A model generated the notes under the pieces. That model was not told the DNA's origin and searched no databases. It worked only from the letters and a program-made list of their open reading frames with translations. A stretch of 48,809 bases of DNA from Rhizobium leguminosarum (GTDB lineage: Bacteria; Pseudomonadota; Alphaproteobacteria; Rhizobiales; Rhizobiaceae), in the NCBI RefSeq assembly GCF_001652265.1, contig NZ_LWBS01000423.1, positions 1 to 48,809 on the forward strand. Direction: 5' to 3'. This document shows positions 42,238-48,809 of the stretch, piece after piece. The first letter of the stretch is position 1; the number at the start of each line of letters is the position of its first letter. Made by a program: the position numbers and the translations under genes.

Positions 42238-43980
42238 ATGGCAGAAGTGCAGGCAGAAATCGAAAGGGGCAAACTGCGCTCCCTCTCGGTCAAAAACTTT
42301 AGATGTATTGGCAGTAAGCCGGTCAAAGTCGATCTGGATGATATCGTTGTCCTTGTCGGCCCGAATAATTCCGGGAAAAGCTCGATCCTACGTGCCTATG
42401 AAGTTGCGGTCAGCGAAGGGTCCAAACCAGGCAACCTGAGGCAGGAAGATTTCCCGAACGGCGAGATCAACCCGGACGAGCCGACAGAGATCGAACTCGT
42501 GACGGAAGTCGTGCACGGCGATCCCGGCAAACAATGGATTGGTGATCTAGACGGGAAAGTCCCTGCCGAAGGCGGCAGGAAGTACGTAAAGGAAAAGTGG
42601 CTTTGGACCAGCGTTGGTAAAGGCACTCGGTATGGGTGGAACGTCGAGAAGCAAGCTTGGGACGACAAGAAGCCATGGGGCTGGGCAAACGTCGCAAACG
42701 CTCGCCGTCCCGCTGTCCACCCAGTGCGAGCCTTCGACCCTCCGGAAACACAGGCGAAACAAATACATGATCTTCTCAGCAAGGCGATCATCGGCTCGGC
42801 CAAGCAGCTCTCGAAGGACGGGGTGAACCTGTACGAGAAGTTGCTCACGGACGTGGCCGATTTCCAGAAGCTTGCACTCGATCACAACAAGGGAAAGATC
42901 GAGGAGGCAGAGAAGATGTTGAACGACATCGTCTCCTCCATTTTCCTCGATCACGCCGTCAGCTACGTCCAGTCGGCGGATGCTTCCGATTCTTCCCTCA
43001 AGCTATTCCCTGACGGCGGCAAACTCACCATGGGCCACAAGGACGGACACATGTCCGATCTTGAGTCGCAGGGCAGCGGCGCACGTCGAACGATGCTATG
43101 GGCCACTCTCAAGCTCCTCAAGGACAGTGCTGCAGATCAGAAGCGTTCAAACGTTTTGCTGATTGATGAGCCGGAACTGTGCTTGCATCCAAATGCAATC
43201 AGGGATGCCTGCAAGGTTCTTTACGATCTCGCCTCCAAGGATGGCTGGCAGGTGATGATCACAACGCACTCACCTGTCTTCATCGATCTGTCGCGCGACA
43301 ACACGTCCATTGTCAGGGTCGAGCGCAAGGATAAGGGCGAAATCGTAGGCACGACTCTATACCGGCCGGAGAACGCAAAGCTTGATGACCGGGACAAGGA
43401 GAACCTCAAACTTTTGAATATCTACGATCCTTACGTCGCGGAGTTCTTCTTTGGCGGACGGATAATCCTGGTCGAGGGCGATACCGAGTATTCTGCATTT
43501 CGCACGATCATGGAGGGCGACAAGAGCTTTTCCGACGTTCATGTCATTCGCGCACGAGGAAAAGCGACCATCGCCTCCTTGGCGAAAATCCTCAATCAGT
43601 TTGGCGCGACCTACTCAATCCTGCACGACACAGACACCCCAAAGACGTTCCGCAAAAATTCGAAGACGGGTGTAAAGGAGGAGATCGTCAATCCCGCCTG
43701 GACTACGAATAAGAATATCCTAGAAGCCGTGGAGAAGCAGTTGGCAGCCAAAACGGTCCGGCTAGCCGCCTCGAAAATTCATTTCGAAGCGGCGTTCTTC
43801 GATACAGCTCTCACCGGGGAGAAGCCATACACGGCAGTGCGTACACTACAATCCGATGACGAAAGGCGAAGGGTGGTGACCGAGCTTCTCAGGGGACTGG
43901 TGGACCATGCTGCTGATCTGCCCGCAGGTGTTATTGAGTGGTCGGAGATCGGCGATCTTGAAGCAGCGTTCGGGGTCTAG
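42238..43980 (+). CDS. OLD-family ATP-dependent nuclease (AAA ATPase + TOPRIM)
   Basis: 580 residues. ABC-type ATPase head with Walker A GPNNSGKS at 41-48, a signature-like region near GSGARRTM (about 280), Walker B LLIDEPELCLHP (about 308) and a His switch (TTHSPVF). The C-terminal TOPRIM domain starts at IILVEGDTEYSAF (about 410), with an HDTDTP acidic pair near 463. OLD nucleases cleave DNA; class 2 members work with a UvrD-like helicase in the Gabija defence system. No such partner is here, so this is an orphan (class 1-like) gene. It is followed by a strong hairpin. A role in phage defence or repair is possible. Confidence 0.9.
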   Translation: MAEVQAEIERGKLRSLSVKNFRCIGSKPVKVDLDDIVVLVGPNNSGKSSILRAYEVAVSEGSKPGNLRQEDFPNGEINPDEPTEIELVTEVVHGDPGKQWIGDLDGKVPAEGGRKYVKEKWLWTSVGKGTRYGWNVEKQAWDDKKPWGWANVANARRPAVHPVRAFDPPETQAKQIHDLLSKAIIGSAKQLSKDGVNLYEKLLTDVADFQKLALDHNKGKIEEAEKMLNDIVSSIFLDHAVSYVQSADASDSSLKLFPDGGKLTMGHKDGHMSDLESQGSGARRTMLWATLKLLKDSAADQKRSNVLLIDEPELCLHPNAIRDACKVLYDLASKDGWQVMITTHSPVFIDLSRDNTSIVRVERKDKGEIVGTTLYRPENAKLDDRDKENLKLLNIYDPYVAEFFFGGRIILVEGDTEYSAFRTIMEGDKSFSDVHVIRARGKATIASLAKILNQFGATYSILHDTDTPKTFRKNSKTGVKEEIVNPAWTTNKNILEAVEKQLAAKTVRLAASKIHFEAAFFDTALTGEKPYTAVRTLQSDDERRRVVTELLRGLVDHAADLPAGVIEWSEIGDLEAAFGV

Positions 43981-44002
43981 CGAAAACCTCGTTTGAGAGA
44001 AT

Positions 44003-44022
44003 GGGCGGCCTAAAAGCCGCCC
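44003..44022. terminator. Hairpin between convergent OLD and csp genes
   Basis: A perfect seven-base-pair stem GGGCGGC/GCCGCCC with the loop CTAAAA. It has no T run on either side, so it may be a barrier or partial bidirectional terminator. Confidence 0.6.
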
Positions 44023-44029
44023 CTTCCAA

Positions 44030-44362
44030 TTATGCGGCCATCTTCTCGCAGCTTTCGGCGCAGCGGCGGCATGCTTCCACGCAGCTGTCCATGTCACCGA
44101 CGCGTTCGCAGTCGGCCGCGCACTGGCGGCAGATTTCTGCGCATTCTCGGCAGGTATGCTTGTGGTGCTCTGTGCCGATCAGCATGAAGTGCGCCGATGT
44201 CCGGCAGATTTCAGCACAGGCCATCATCAGTCGGAAGTGATCCGGTTTCGTGTGCTCGCCACCCATTTCCAGGCAGTGGGTCATCGCCATCGAGAGGCAT
44301 TCCCGATAACAGGCGAGGCAGTTGTCGATGCATTGTTTCATCTCAGCTGATTGATGTTGCAT
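44030..44362 (-). CDS. csp: Four-helix-bundle copper storage protein (Csp/DUF326)
   Basis: 110 residues without a signal peptide, thus probably the cytosolic Csp3 type. Sixteen Cys residues (11, 15, 18, 22, 30, 49, 53, 71, 74, 78, 81, 85, 94, 98, 101, 105) line up on four helices as in Csp proteins, which store many Cu(I) ions inside the bundle. Three His in EHHKH lie in a loop. It is 10 bases downstream of the DUF305 gene, with GGAG upstream of the ATG, so they are cotranscribed. Confidence 0.93.
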   Translation of the reverse strand: MQHQSAEMKQCIDNCLACYRECLSMAMTHCLEMGGEHTKPDHFRLMMACAEICRTSAHFMLIGTEHHKHTCRECAEICRQCAADCERVGDMDSCVEACRRCAESCEKMAA

Positions 44363-44372
44363 GATCGATCTC

Positions 44373-44813
44373 CTACTTGGCTTCCTTGTTGACCCACTTG
44401 GTCATCTGGACGATCTCTTTCTTCTGAGCATCGATGACCTTTCGGGCCATGGCCATTGCTTCCTTATTGTCGCCGTACTTCAGTTCGGCCTCAGACATGC
44501 TGATCGCTCCCATGTGATGAGCGATCATCCCGCAGACGAAAGCGACGTCGGCGTCCTTTTGCATCATCCCTTGCATCATGTTGCTGTGCATCGACTTCAT
44601 GCCCTCCATCGATGCCTTCTGATAATCGCCCATGGGCATGTCGCCCATCTTCATATCCCCATCCATGGACATGCCCGTCTTCGACATGTCCATGCCTGCG
44701 GTTTTGCACTTTTCGGGATAGGTCATCTCCTGGGCCGACGCCGTAACCGGAGCCAGCGACAGCAGAGCAGTTGCGCCGACAGCGGCGAGTGAGGTTCTTG
44801 CGAAAACGTTCAT
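44373..44813 (-). CDS. DUF305 Met/His-rich exported protein
   Basis: 146 residues from the ATG at 44813. Signal peptide (SLAAVGATALLSLAPVTASA), a Met-rich segment (GMDMSKTGMSMDGDMKMGDM), then the DUF305 domain with FVCGMIAHHMGAISMSEAEL and HSNMMQGMMQKDADVAF. DUF305 proteins belong to the ferritin-like group and are common in copper clusters; the Met and His residues are likely copper ligands. The frame is open upstream to 44885, where it overlaps the preceding gene; 44813 is the ATG with a normal signal peptide. Confidence 0.9.
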   Translation of the reverse strand: MNVFARTSLAAVGATALLSLAPVTASAQEMTYPEKCKTAGMDMSKTGMSMDGDMKMGDMPMGDYQKASMEGMKSMHSNMMQGMMQKDADVAFVCGMIAHHMGAISMSEAELKYGDNKEAMAMARKVIDAQKKEIVQMTKWVNKEAK

Positions 44814-44853
44814 CGGGATTGTCCTTTTGAGATCAGTTGCTGCTTGAAGACCT

Positions 44854-45180
44854 TCAGACACCGGCCGCCTTCGGCGGTGGGTCAATCGGCCTGATCAGGA
44901 GAAGCGGACTGGAGCTGGCAACCGCCGGGCGAACGACGAGCGGCTCCGATAGTGGCTGGGTGGCGGTTGGAACTGCGGGCATGATCGGACAGCAATGCAT
45001 GCTCACGCAGCACAGTCCCGGGAGACGATGCAGCTGATGATTTTGCGAGTGACCCGCAGTCACACGCAGAGAAATGCAGCCTTCATCGCCTGCATTGGCG
45101 AGGCGGCCCGGCATGTTGACCAAGGTCAGCGCCACCAGCAGTATGACGGCTAGACGGCAGATTTTGCTCCAGCTGACCAT
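44854..45180 (-). CDS. Small exported Cys/His protein, CopL-like
   Basis: 108 residues with a signal peptide (AVILLVALTLVNMPGRLANA). The mature part has GHSQNHQLHRLPGLCCVSMH and CPIM, and a Pro-rich end (IRPIDPPPKAAGV). Same layout as the other small exported proteins of the window. It opens the unit with DUF305 and Csp (41-base gap). The ATG at 45180 faces the cytochrome b561 remnant across a 156-base divergent region. Confidence 0.65.
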   Translation of the reverse strand: MVSWSKICRLAVILLVALTLVNMPGRLANAGDEGCISLRVTAGHSQNHQLHRLPGLCCVSMHCCPIMPAVPTATQPLSEPLVVRPAVASSSPLLLIRPIDPPPKAAGV

Positions 45181-45336
45181 GTGTAGAGATTCCCTTTCGC
45201 CAGAGAACTCTCGTGGTAGAAAGATGTTCCGACACCCTCTGAAGTGGAACAGCCGAGCGAGAAGGCAACAGCTTGGAATTGCCTTACCCGAAGTTCAAGG
45301 GACGTGCGATACGACTGATGGCGTTGGGAGATTGAG

Positions 45337-45832
45337 ATGACGCCGCGCTACTCGCTTTCGCAGATTGTGCTCCATTGGGGTGTGGCCGTGCTGATACCCG
45401 TCCAGTATTGGACCGGCGGAAGTATCGAGCGGACACATCACGCCGTTCACATGGGCCTGTCCCCGAACCCATGGGACGTGATCCAGCATCATGTTCATAA
45501 CGATGCGGGGATAATCATCGGGGCACTCATGATTGCGCGGTTTAGTCTCCGGCTCATTCATCGCGGTGCTTTGAGACATCCGGCGAGAAGTCCGGTGGAT
45601 CAAGCTTGCCCGAGCGATGCACTTTGCATTCTACGCTGCGGTTATCGCTCAAGCGGCCATGGGCTTCGTTGCAAACTACTTTTGGTTCGGGATCGCGCCA
45701 ATTCATGTGCTGGGCTCGCGCGTTATTCTGGCGCTATTGGCGCTGCATATCGCTGCGGCTGGATGGCACACATTGGTTTGGCGCGACGAAACTGTCGACC
45801 GGATGATCTTTCCCAGACGCACACCCTCTTGA
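45337..45832 (+). pseudogene. Cytochrome b561, split by a frameshift
   Basis: The first frame encodes the N-terminal half of a cytochrome b561 (MTPRYSLSQIVLHWGVAVLI, then HNDAGIIIGALMIARFSLRL). Near 45576-45590 the reading frame changes: the second half (VRWIKLARAMHFAFYAAVIA to GWHTLVWRDETVDRMIFPRR) continues in another frame and stops at 45832. The heme-binding His residues are split between the two halves. One base gained or lost explains the gene. If the shift is real, the protein is not functional. Cytochrome b561 moves electrons across the inner membrane from quinol. Confidence 0.8.
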
Positions 45833-45834
45833 GT

Positions 45835-46287
45835 TCACGACATCAATTTCAGGGTTGCGAATGTCAGGACGAGGTAGCGCCCTGTCTTGGCGATGAATAC
45901 TAGGATCGTGAATGTCAAAAGCGGCTCGCGCAATACGCCCGCTACGACGGTCAGGGCGTCTCCGAGTAGCGGCATCCAGGATAGCAAGAGCGACCATTTC
46001 CCGTATTTGCGATACCACCGGGACGAATGTTCGAGAGCCTTTCCGCTGACGGGAAACCAGCGCCGATCCCGAAAGCGCTCGATCCCTCGTCCGAGGAACC
46101 AGTTCAAAATGCTGCCCAGAGTGTTGCCAACGCTTGCGACGGCAAGAAGCATCGGCAAAGAAAACTTGCCGGTTAAAATCAATCCGACAAGGACTGGCTC
46201 CGACTGCATCGGCAGCACCGACGCCGCACCCAATGCTGTGAGAAACAGTCCCAGGTAGACCGAGATATCGATCACGACGAGCGGCAC
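45835..46287 (-). CDS. YqaA/DedA-like membrane protein
   Basis: 150 residues with four or five hydrophobic helices. The SNARE-associated (DedA-like) pattern is SEPVLVGLILTG, VGNTLGSILNWFLGRGIERF and WMPLLGDALTVVAGVLR. YqaA proteins are small relatives of DedA flippases; the function is not defined. It is convergent with the cytochrome b561 remnant, with stops 2 bases apart. Confidence 0.9.
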   Translation of the reverse strand: MPLVVIDISVYLGLFLTALGAASVLPMQSEPVLVGLILTGKFSLPMLLAVASVGNTLGSILNWFLGRGIERFRDRRWFPVSGKALEHSSRWYRKYGKWSLLLSWMPLLGDALTVVAGVLREPLLTFTILVFIAKTGRYLVLTFATLKLMS

Positions 46288-46390
46288 TTCAGCCTTCGAG
46301 TAAGGAAAGGAGGTTTACTGCCAGCCAGACGGCTATCACGTCGGAAGGGACATAGCTCGTATGTGGAATCAGTCCAGGCGGACCGGCTGA

Positions 46391-46819
46391 TCACGGCCGA
46401 CCCCATGCTGCTTCCGGCGGAAGATCACTCGCTATCCGCTTCATGAATTTGCGTTCGGACCGTAATTTCTTTTCCCTCGTCTGCAGCTCCGCCTGTGTAG
46501 CCGCAGATTTCGTTGCGCACTGAGCAAAGGAGAGACGCGGCTCCTTTTTCTCATCTCTCCGAATTTTTTCCAACATTTTTTCCACCGAACGAAGCGCAAT
46601 ATCTGTTGGCAAGCCGCTAAGCCTCAGACTGTTTTCCGCCGCGACACGAGCATCCTCAAAATGAGATCGTCCAATCAATGCTCGACAGTTGTAGGCCGTC
46701 GCCAGATGACGATAGGCAGCACCTACATACCCCCTGTAGGCGTCGTCATAACCGTGATCAGCTAAAGCTGGGATCGCCGAAGACAACGATATAAGGCAAA
46801 CAGACAGAAAGGTTTTCAT
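46391..46819 (-). CDS. Exported hypothetical protein
   Basis: 142 residues from the ATG at 46819. The frame is open to 46972, but the signal peptide (FLSVCLISLSSAIPALA) starts here. The mature part is helical (AYRHLATAYNCRALIGRSHF, SVEKMLEKIRRDEKK) with two Cys, likely a disulfide, and a basic C-terminus. Not recognised. It is divergent from the copper-regulated gene at 47043. Confidence 0.65.
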   Translation of the reverse strand: MKTFLSVCLISLSSAIPALADHGYDDAYRGYVGAAYRHLATAYNCRALIGRSHFEDARVAAENSLRLSGLPTDIALRSVEKMLEKIRRDEKKEPRLSFAQCATKSAATQAELQTREKKLRSERKFMKRIASDLPPEAAWGRP

Positions 46820-46914
46820 CGACGGGTTCCGGCTCTGAAAGCTCAGCTGCTCACTAAATGGAGATTGAATTATGGCCGCCCCGCGCGTCGCGGTCTGAAA
46901 TAGCATGACAAGGC

Positions 46915-46945
46915 TTGACCTTCCAACGATGGGAAGGGCTAGAAG
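46915..46945 (+). promoter_or_regulatory. CueR-type promoter/operator upstream of the 47043 gene
   Basis: TTGACC (-35) at 46915-46920; dyad CCTTCCAAC, G, ATGGGAAGG at 46919-46937 (14 of 18 arm bases pair); and a -10 (TAGAAG) at 46940-46945 after a 19-base spacer. Same layout as the copA site. The first codon of the gene is about 97 bases further on. Confidence 0.85.
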
Positions 46946-47042
46946 CCGACGCTGTGAGTTATGTCGCCACACAAACGACGCGAATCATTATGACTTATTG
47001 AAAACCGGCTGCATCGATAGTAGTCGACGGAGTATGGGCAAA

Positions 47043-47438
47043 ATGTACCGAATCGCACTGAGCAAACTGCTCTTGATTGTGCGGCTGGCGATTATCGTAT
47101 CGCTGGCAGGCTACAGCTTGTCCAATGCAAGCGCGGCCATGCACGGCGCAGCGTTTCCGGAATTCGAGAAGGCCGCGTCGCAAGTTACACAGCACAGCGA
47201 TCACGACATGGCCGAGATGTCTGGCCATAGTCATTCCCACAGCGATGCCGCCGATGATGAGGACGGCACCGCCAAGCTCGTGAAGCAAGAGTGCTGCAAG
47301 GATTTTTGTGGTGGCTTGGGCATCATTTGCGACGGCCATGACGATGGCGGACCCGTTCTGACCTCGATTCGGCAGTTCGTCGACGATCAGCGAACCTTTG
47401 GCGAACTGCCGCCTCTTCACCGTCCCCCGAATATCTGA
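47043..47438 (+). CDS. Exported His/Cys-rich copper-region protein, CopL-like
   Basis: 131 residues from the ATG at 47043 (ATG at 47034 also possible). Signal peptide LLLIVRLAIIVSLAGYSLSNASA; a His-rich segment (HSDHDMAEMSGHSHSHSDAA) and a Cys segment (QECCKDFCGGLGIICDGHDD); tail PPLHRPPNI. It is likely a periplasmic copper-binding protein. A CueR-type promoter lies upstream, so it is copper-induced. It precedes a small lipoprotein and the TolC-like gene, probably in one operon. Confidence 0.8.
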   Translation: MYRIALSKLLLIVRLAIIVSLAGYSLSNASAAMHGAAFPEFEKAASQVTQHSDHDMAEMSGHSHSHSDAADDEDGTAKLVKQECCKDFCGGLGIICDGHDDGGPVLTSIRQFVDDQRTFGELPPLHRPPNI

Positions 47439-47528
47439 CTAGAGACCAGCCCGCATTGACGGGTCCGCACGGCGTTTTTCGGTGTCCCCGAACCCGCCGC
47501 TCGAAATCTATTATTCGGATTTTCAAAA

Positions 47529-47756
47529 ATGAGACCTTCCATATTGGTGGTGGGACTGCCCCTGATCATAGGTGGCTGCGCATCCACATTGCCTCCCGAT
47601 GTCATTGCAAAGACGGACTCTGAGCAGGCGTATTCTGCGCGTCCGGTTCGGTATCGCTCGCCCATTTCTGGCTATGTTTCGCGTCAACCGGTTGATCCCA
47701 AGCCTTGGCGTCAGCAAAATAGGCAGCAGTCTCCTGAAAACGGAGATGCCTCATGA
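47529..47756 (+). CDS. Small lipoprotein
   Basis: 75 residues with a lipoprotein signal (PSILVVGLPLIIGGC, Cys17) and a polar, Arg/Gln/Pro-rich mature part (PVRYRSPISGYVSRQPVDPK). Not recognised. Its stop overlaps the start of the TolC-like gene in ATGA, so translation is coupled. Confidence 0.75.
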   Translation: MRPSILVVGLPLIIGGCASTLPPDVIAKTDSEQAYSARPVRYRSPISGYVSRQPVDPKPWRQQNRQQSPENGDAS

Positions 47757-48809
47757 TCACGATCAGGAGACTTGCCGTCGTCGCGATCCTTCCGTTTGCT
47801 TTGGCGAGCTGTGTCAGCGGGGCCGAATACTCAAAGCCCGAAGCAGGCTTCAGCACAGTCGCCGGGAAAACTTCGGCCATCACCGCCAAACAGACTGTCT
47901 GGGTACAAAATCAGCAACAGGCTCAGGCCGCCTCTGCCCAAGTGAAGACGCTCCTTGTCCGCAAGAAGTCGCTCGACGTCGAAACCGCAGTCCAGATCGC
48001 GCTGATCAACAACAAAGGTCTGCAAGCTGCGTACGCCGATCTCGGCGACAGCGCCGCCGACGCCTGGCAGTCGACGATGTTCCTCAACCCGACCGTCTCC
48101 ATCGGCACGACCGGCATGGGGACGCCGGAGCTGGGGGCGTTCAAGACGATCGAGGGAATGATCACGACGAACATCCTGGCGCTCGCCACGAGGAACAGGG
48201 ATATCGCGATCGCCGACACTCGCTTCCGGCAGTCGCAACTGACCGCGGCCGTGAAGACGCTTCAGGTCGCCGCCGACACCCGGCGTGCCTGGATCGGCGC
48301 GGTCGCGGCCTGGGAGAACGTCGGGCAGCTCCAGCGTGCGCAGGCGGCGGCGGACGCCGCTTCCGAGCTCGCGGAGAAGCTGGGCGAGACCGGTGCGATG
48401 ACCAAGGGCGCCCAGGCCCGCGAACATGTCCTCGTTGCTGAACTCGCCGGAGAGACAGCGAAGGCCCGACTGGCGGCCCGTCTCGCCAAGGAGGAGTTGA
48501 CGCGGCTGATGGGCCTCTGGGGCACCGACCTGGACTACCAGGTTCCCAACGGTCTGCCGCCGCTACCCAAGTCCGTCGTCAGGCGAGGCACCATCGAGGC
48601 CGAAGCACTCCGAAATCGGATAGACCTCCAGGTTGCAAAGCTCGAACTCGAAGCCACTGCCAGGTCGTACGGCCTGACCGAGGCAACGCGCTATGTCACC
48701 GACCTCGAAATCCTGACGGGCTTCGAAACGGAACGAGAAATCGAGGACGACGAGAAGAGGACCAGGACGACCGCTCAGGTCGAACTGGAGTTCGCAATCC
48801 CGATCTTCG
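47753..48809 (+). CDS. TolC-family outer-membrane efflux lipoprotein, partial
   Basis: The gene starts at ATG 47753 and continues past the window end with no stop; 352 codons are visible. Lipobox LASC (Cys20), then long helices typical of outer-membrane factors (VETAVQIALINNKGLQAAYA, then coiled segments ending LAARLAKEELTRLMGL). It forms the outer-membrane channel of a tripartite pump. The likely partner is CusBA of this window, by context; it could also serve a pump encoded downstream. It follows a lipoprotein and the copper-induced gene at 47043. Confidence 0.92.
   Translation, partial: MITIRRLAVVAILPFALASCVSGAEYSKPEAGFSTVAGKTSAITAKQTVWVQNQQQAQAASAQVKTLLVRKKSLDVETAVQIALINNKGLQAAYADLGDSAADAWQSTMFLNPTVSIGTTGMGTPELGAFKTIEGMITTNILALATRNRDIAIADTRFRQSQLTAAVKTLQVAADTRRAWIGAVAAWENVGQLQRAQAAADAASELAEKLGETGAMTKGAQAREHVLVAELAGETAKARLAARLAKEELTRLMGLWGTDLDYQVPNGLPPLPKSVVRRGTIEAEALRNRIDLQVAKLELEATARSYGLTEATRYVTDLEILTGFETEREIEDDEKRTRTTAQVELEFAIPIF

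Noticed and set aside
42238..44362. OLD nuclease as part of a Gabija or other two-gene defence system
   Set aside because: No UvrD-like helicase or reverse transcriptase is adjacent; the next gene is a copper storage protein on the other strand.
1..48809. tRNA genes, CRISPR arrays, insertion sequences or a replication origin
   Set aside because: I saw no regularly spaced repeats, no transposase, no RepABC-type genes and no tRNA cloverleaf by eye; a program scan would be needed for a firm negative.

Overview
The window looks like an accessory region, probably a plasmid or chromid segment, of a member of the Rhizobiaceae (Rhizobium, Ensifer/Sinorhizobium or Agrobacterium type). The evidence is the high GC content, two SyrB-type proteins (a family named in Sinorhizobium) and typical alphaproteobacterial metal-resistance gene arrangements. 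No replication gene, rRNA, tRNA, insertion sequence or CRISPR array was recognised.

Layout. Positions 1-283 hold the tail of an MFS transporter. Positions 790-2144 hold two SyrB-like genes on the minus strand. Positions 2784-5025 hold a SulP transporter and a beta-carbonic anhydrase, probably a bicarbonate uptake and hydration pair. Positions 5682-14715 hold two very large genes of unknown function in one transcription unit (1569 and about 1435 codons) behind an AT-richer leader; this is the least explained part of the window. Positions 15121-18000 hold small exported proteins and an L,D-transpeptidase lipoprotein.

From about 18050 to 35135, on the minus strand, lies a long array for copper handling and periplasmic thiol redox. 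In transcription order it contains a Spy-like protein, small Cys/His/Met-rich exported proteins, a YtkA-like protein, CusB, CusA, a 38-residue Met-rich membrane peptide, a multicopper oxidase, a DUF411 protein, two TlpA/CcmG thioredoxins, a small membrane protein, SCO, a DsbA-like protein, CcdA, two small cytoplasmic proteins, a Cys-rich Tat protein, a methyltransferase and an epimerase-SPW-VKOR fusion. A one-base frameshift detaches the last SPW domain of that fusion.

Positions 35190-39847 hold the regulatory and export core: a Crp/Fnr regulator, CopZ, a class III adenylate cyclase fused to a YHS metal-binding domain, the copper P-type ATPase CopA and the MerR regulator CueR. Three nearly identical CueR-type operators, each inside a promoter with a long spacer, precede copZ, copA and a His/Cys-rich exported protein gene at 47043. 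They tie these transcription units into one copper regulon.

Positions 39916-48809 hold a cytochrome c', an M15/DUF882 peptidase-like protein, an orphan OLD-family nuclease, a Csp-type copper storage protein with DUF305 and CopL-like partners, a frameshifted cytochrome b561, a YqaA-family membrane protein, further small exported proteins, and the start of a TolC-family outer-membrane factor that runs off the window. Together the genes can pump copper out of the cytoplasm (CopA) and the periplasm (CusBA with an outer-membrane factor), oxidise Cu(I) (multicopper oxidase), chaperone or store it (CopZ, Csp, DUF411, DUF305, SCO, small Met/Cys/His proteins) and repair thiols oxidised in the process (CcdA, DsbA, TlpA, VKOR).
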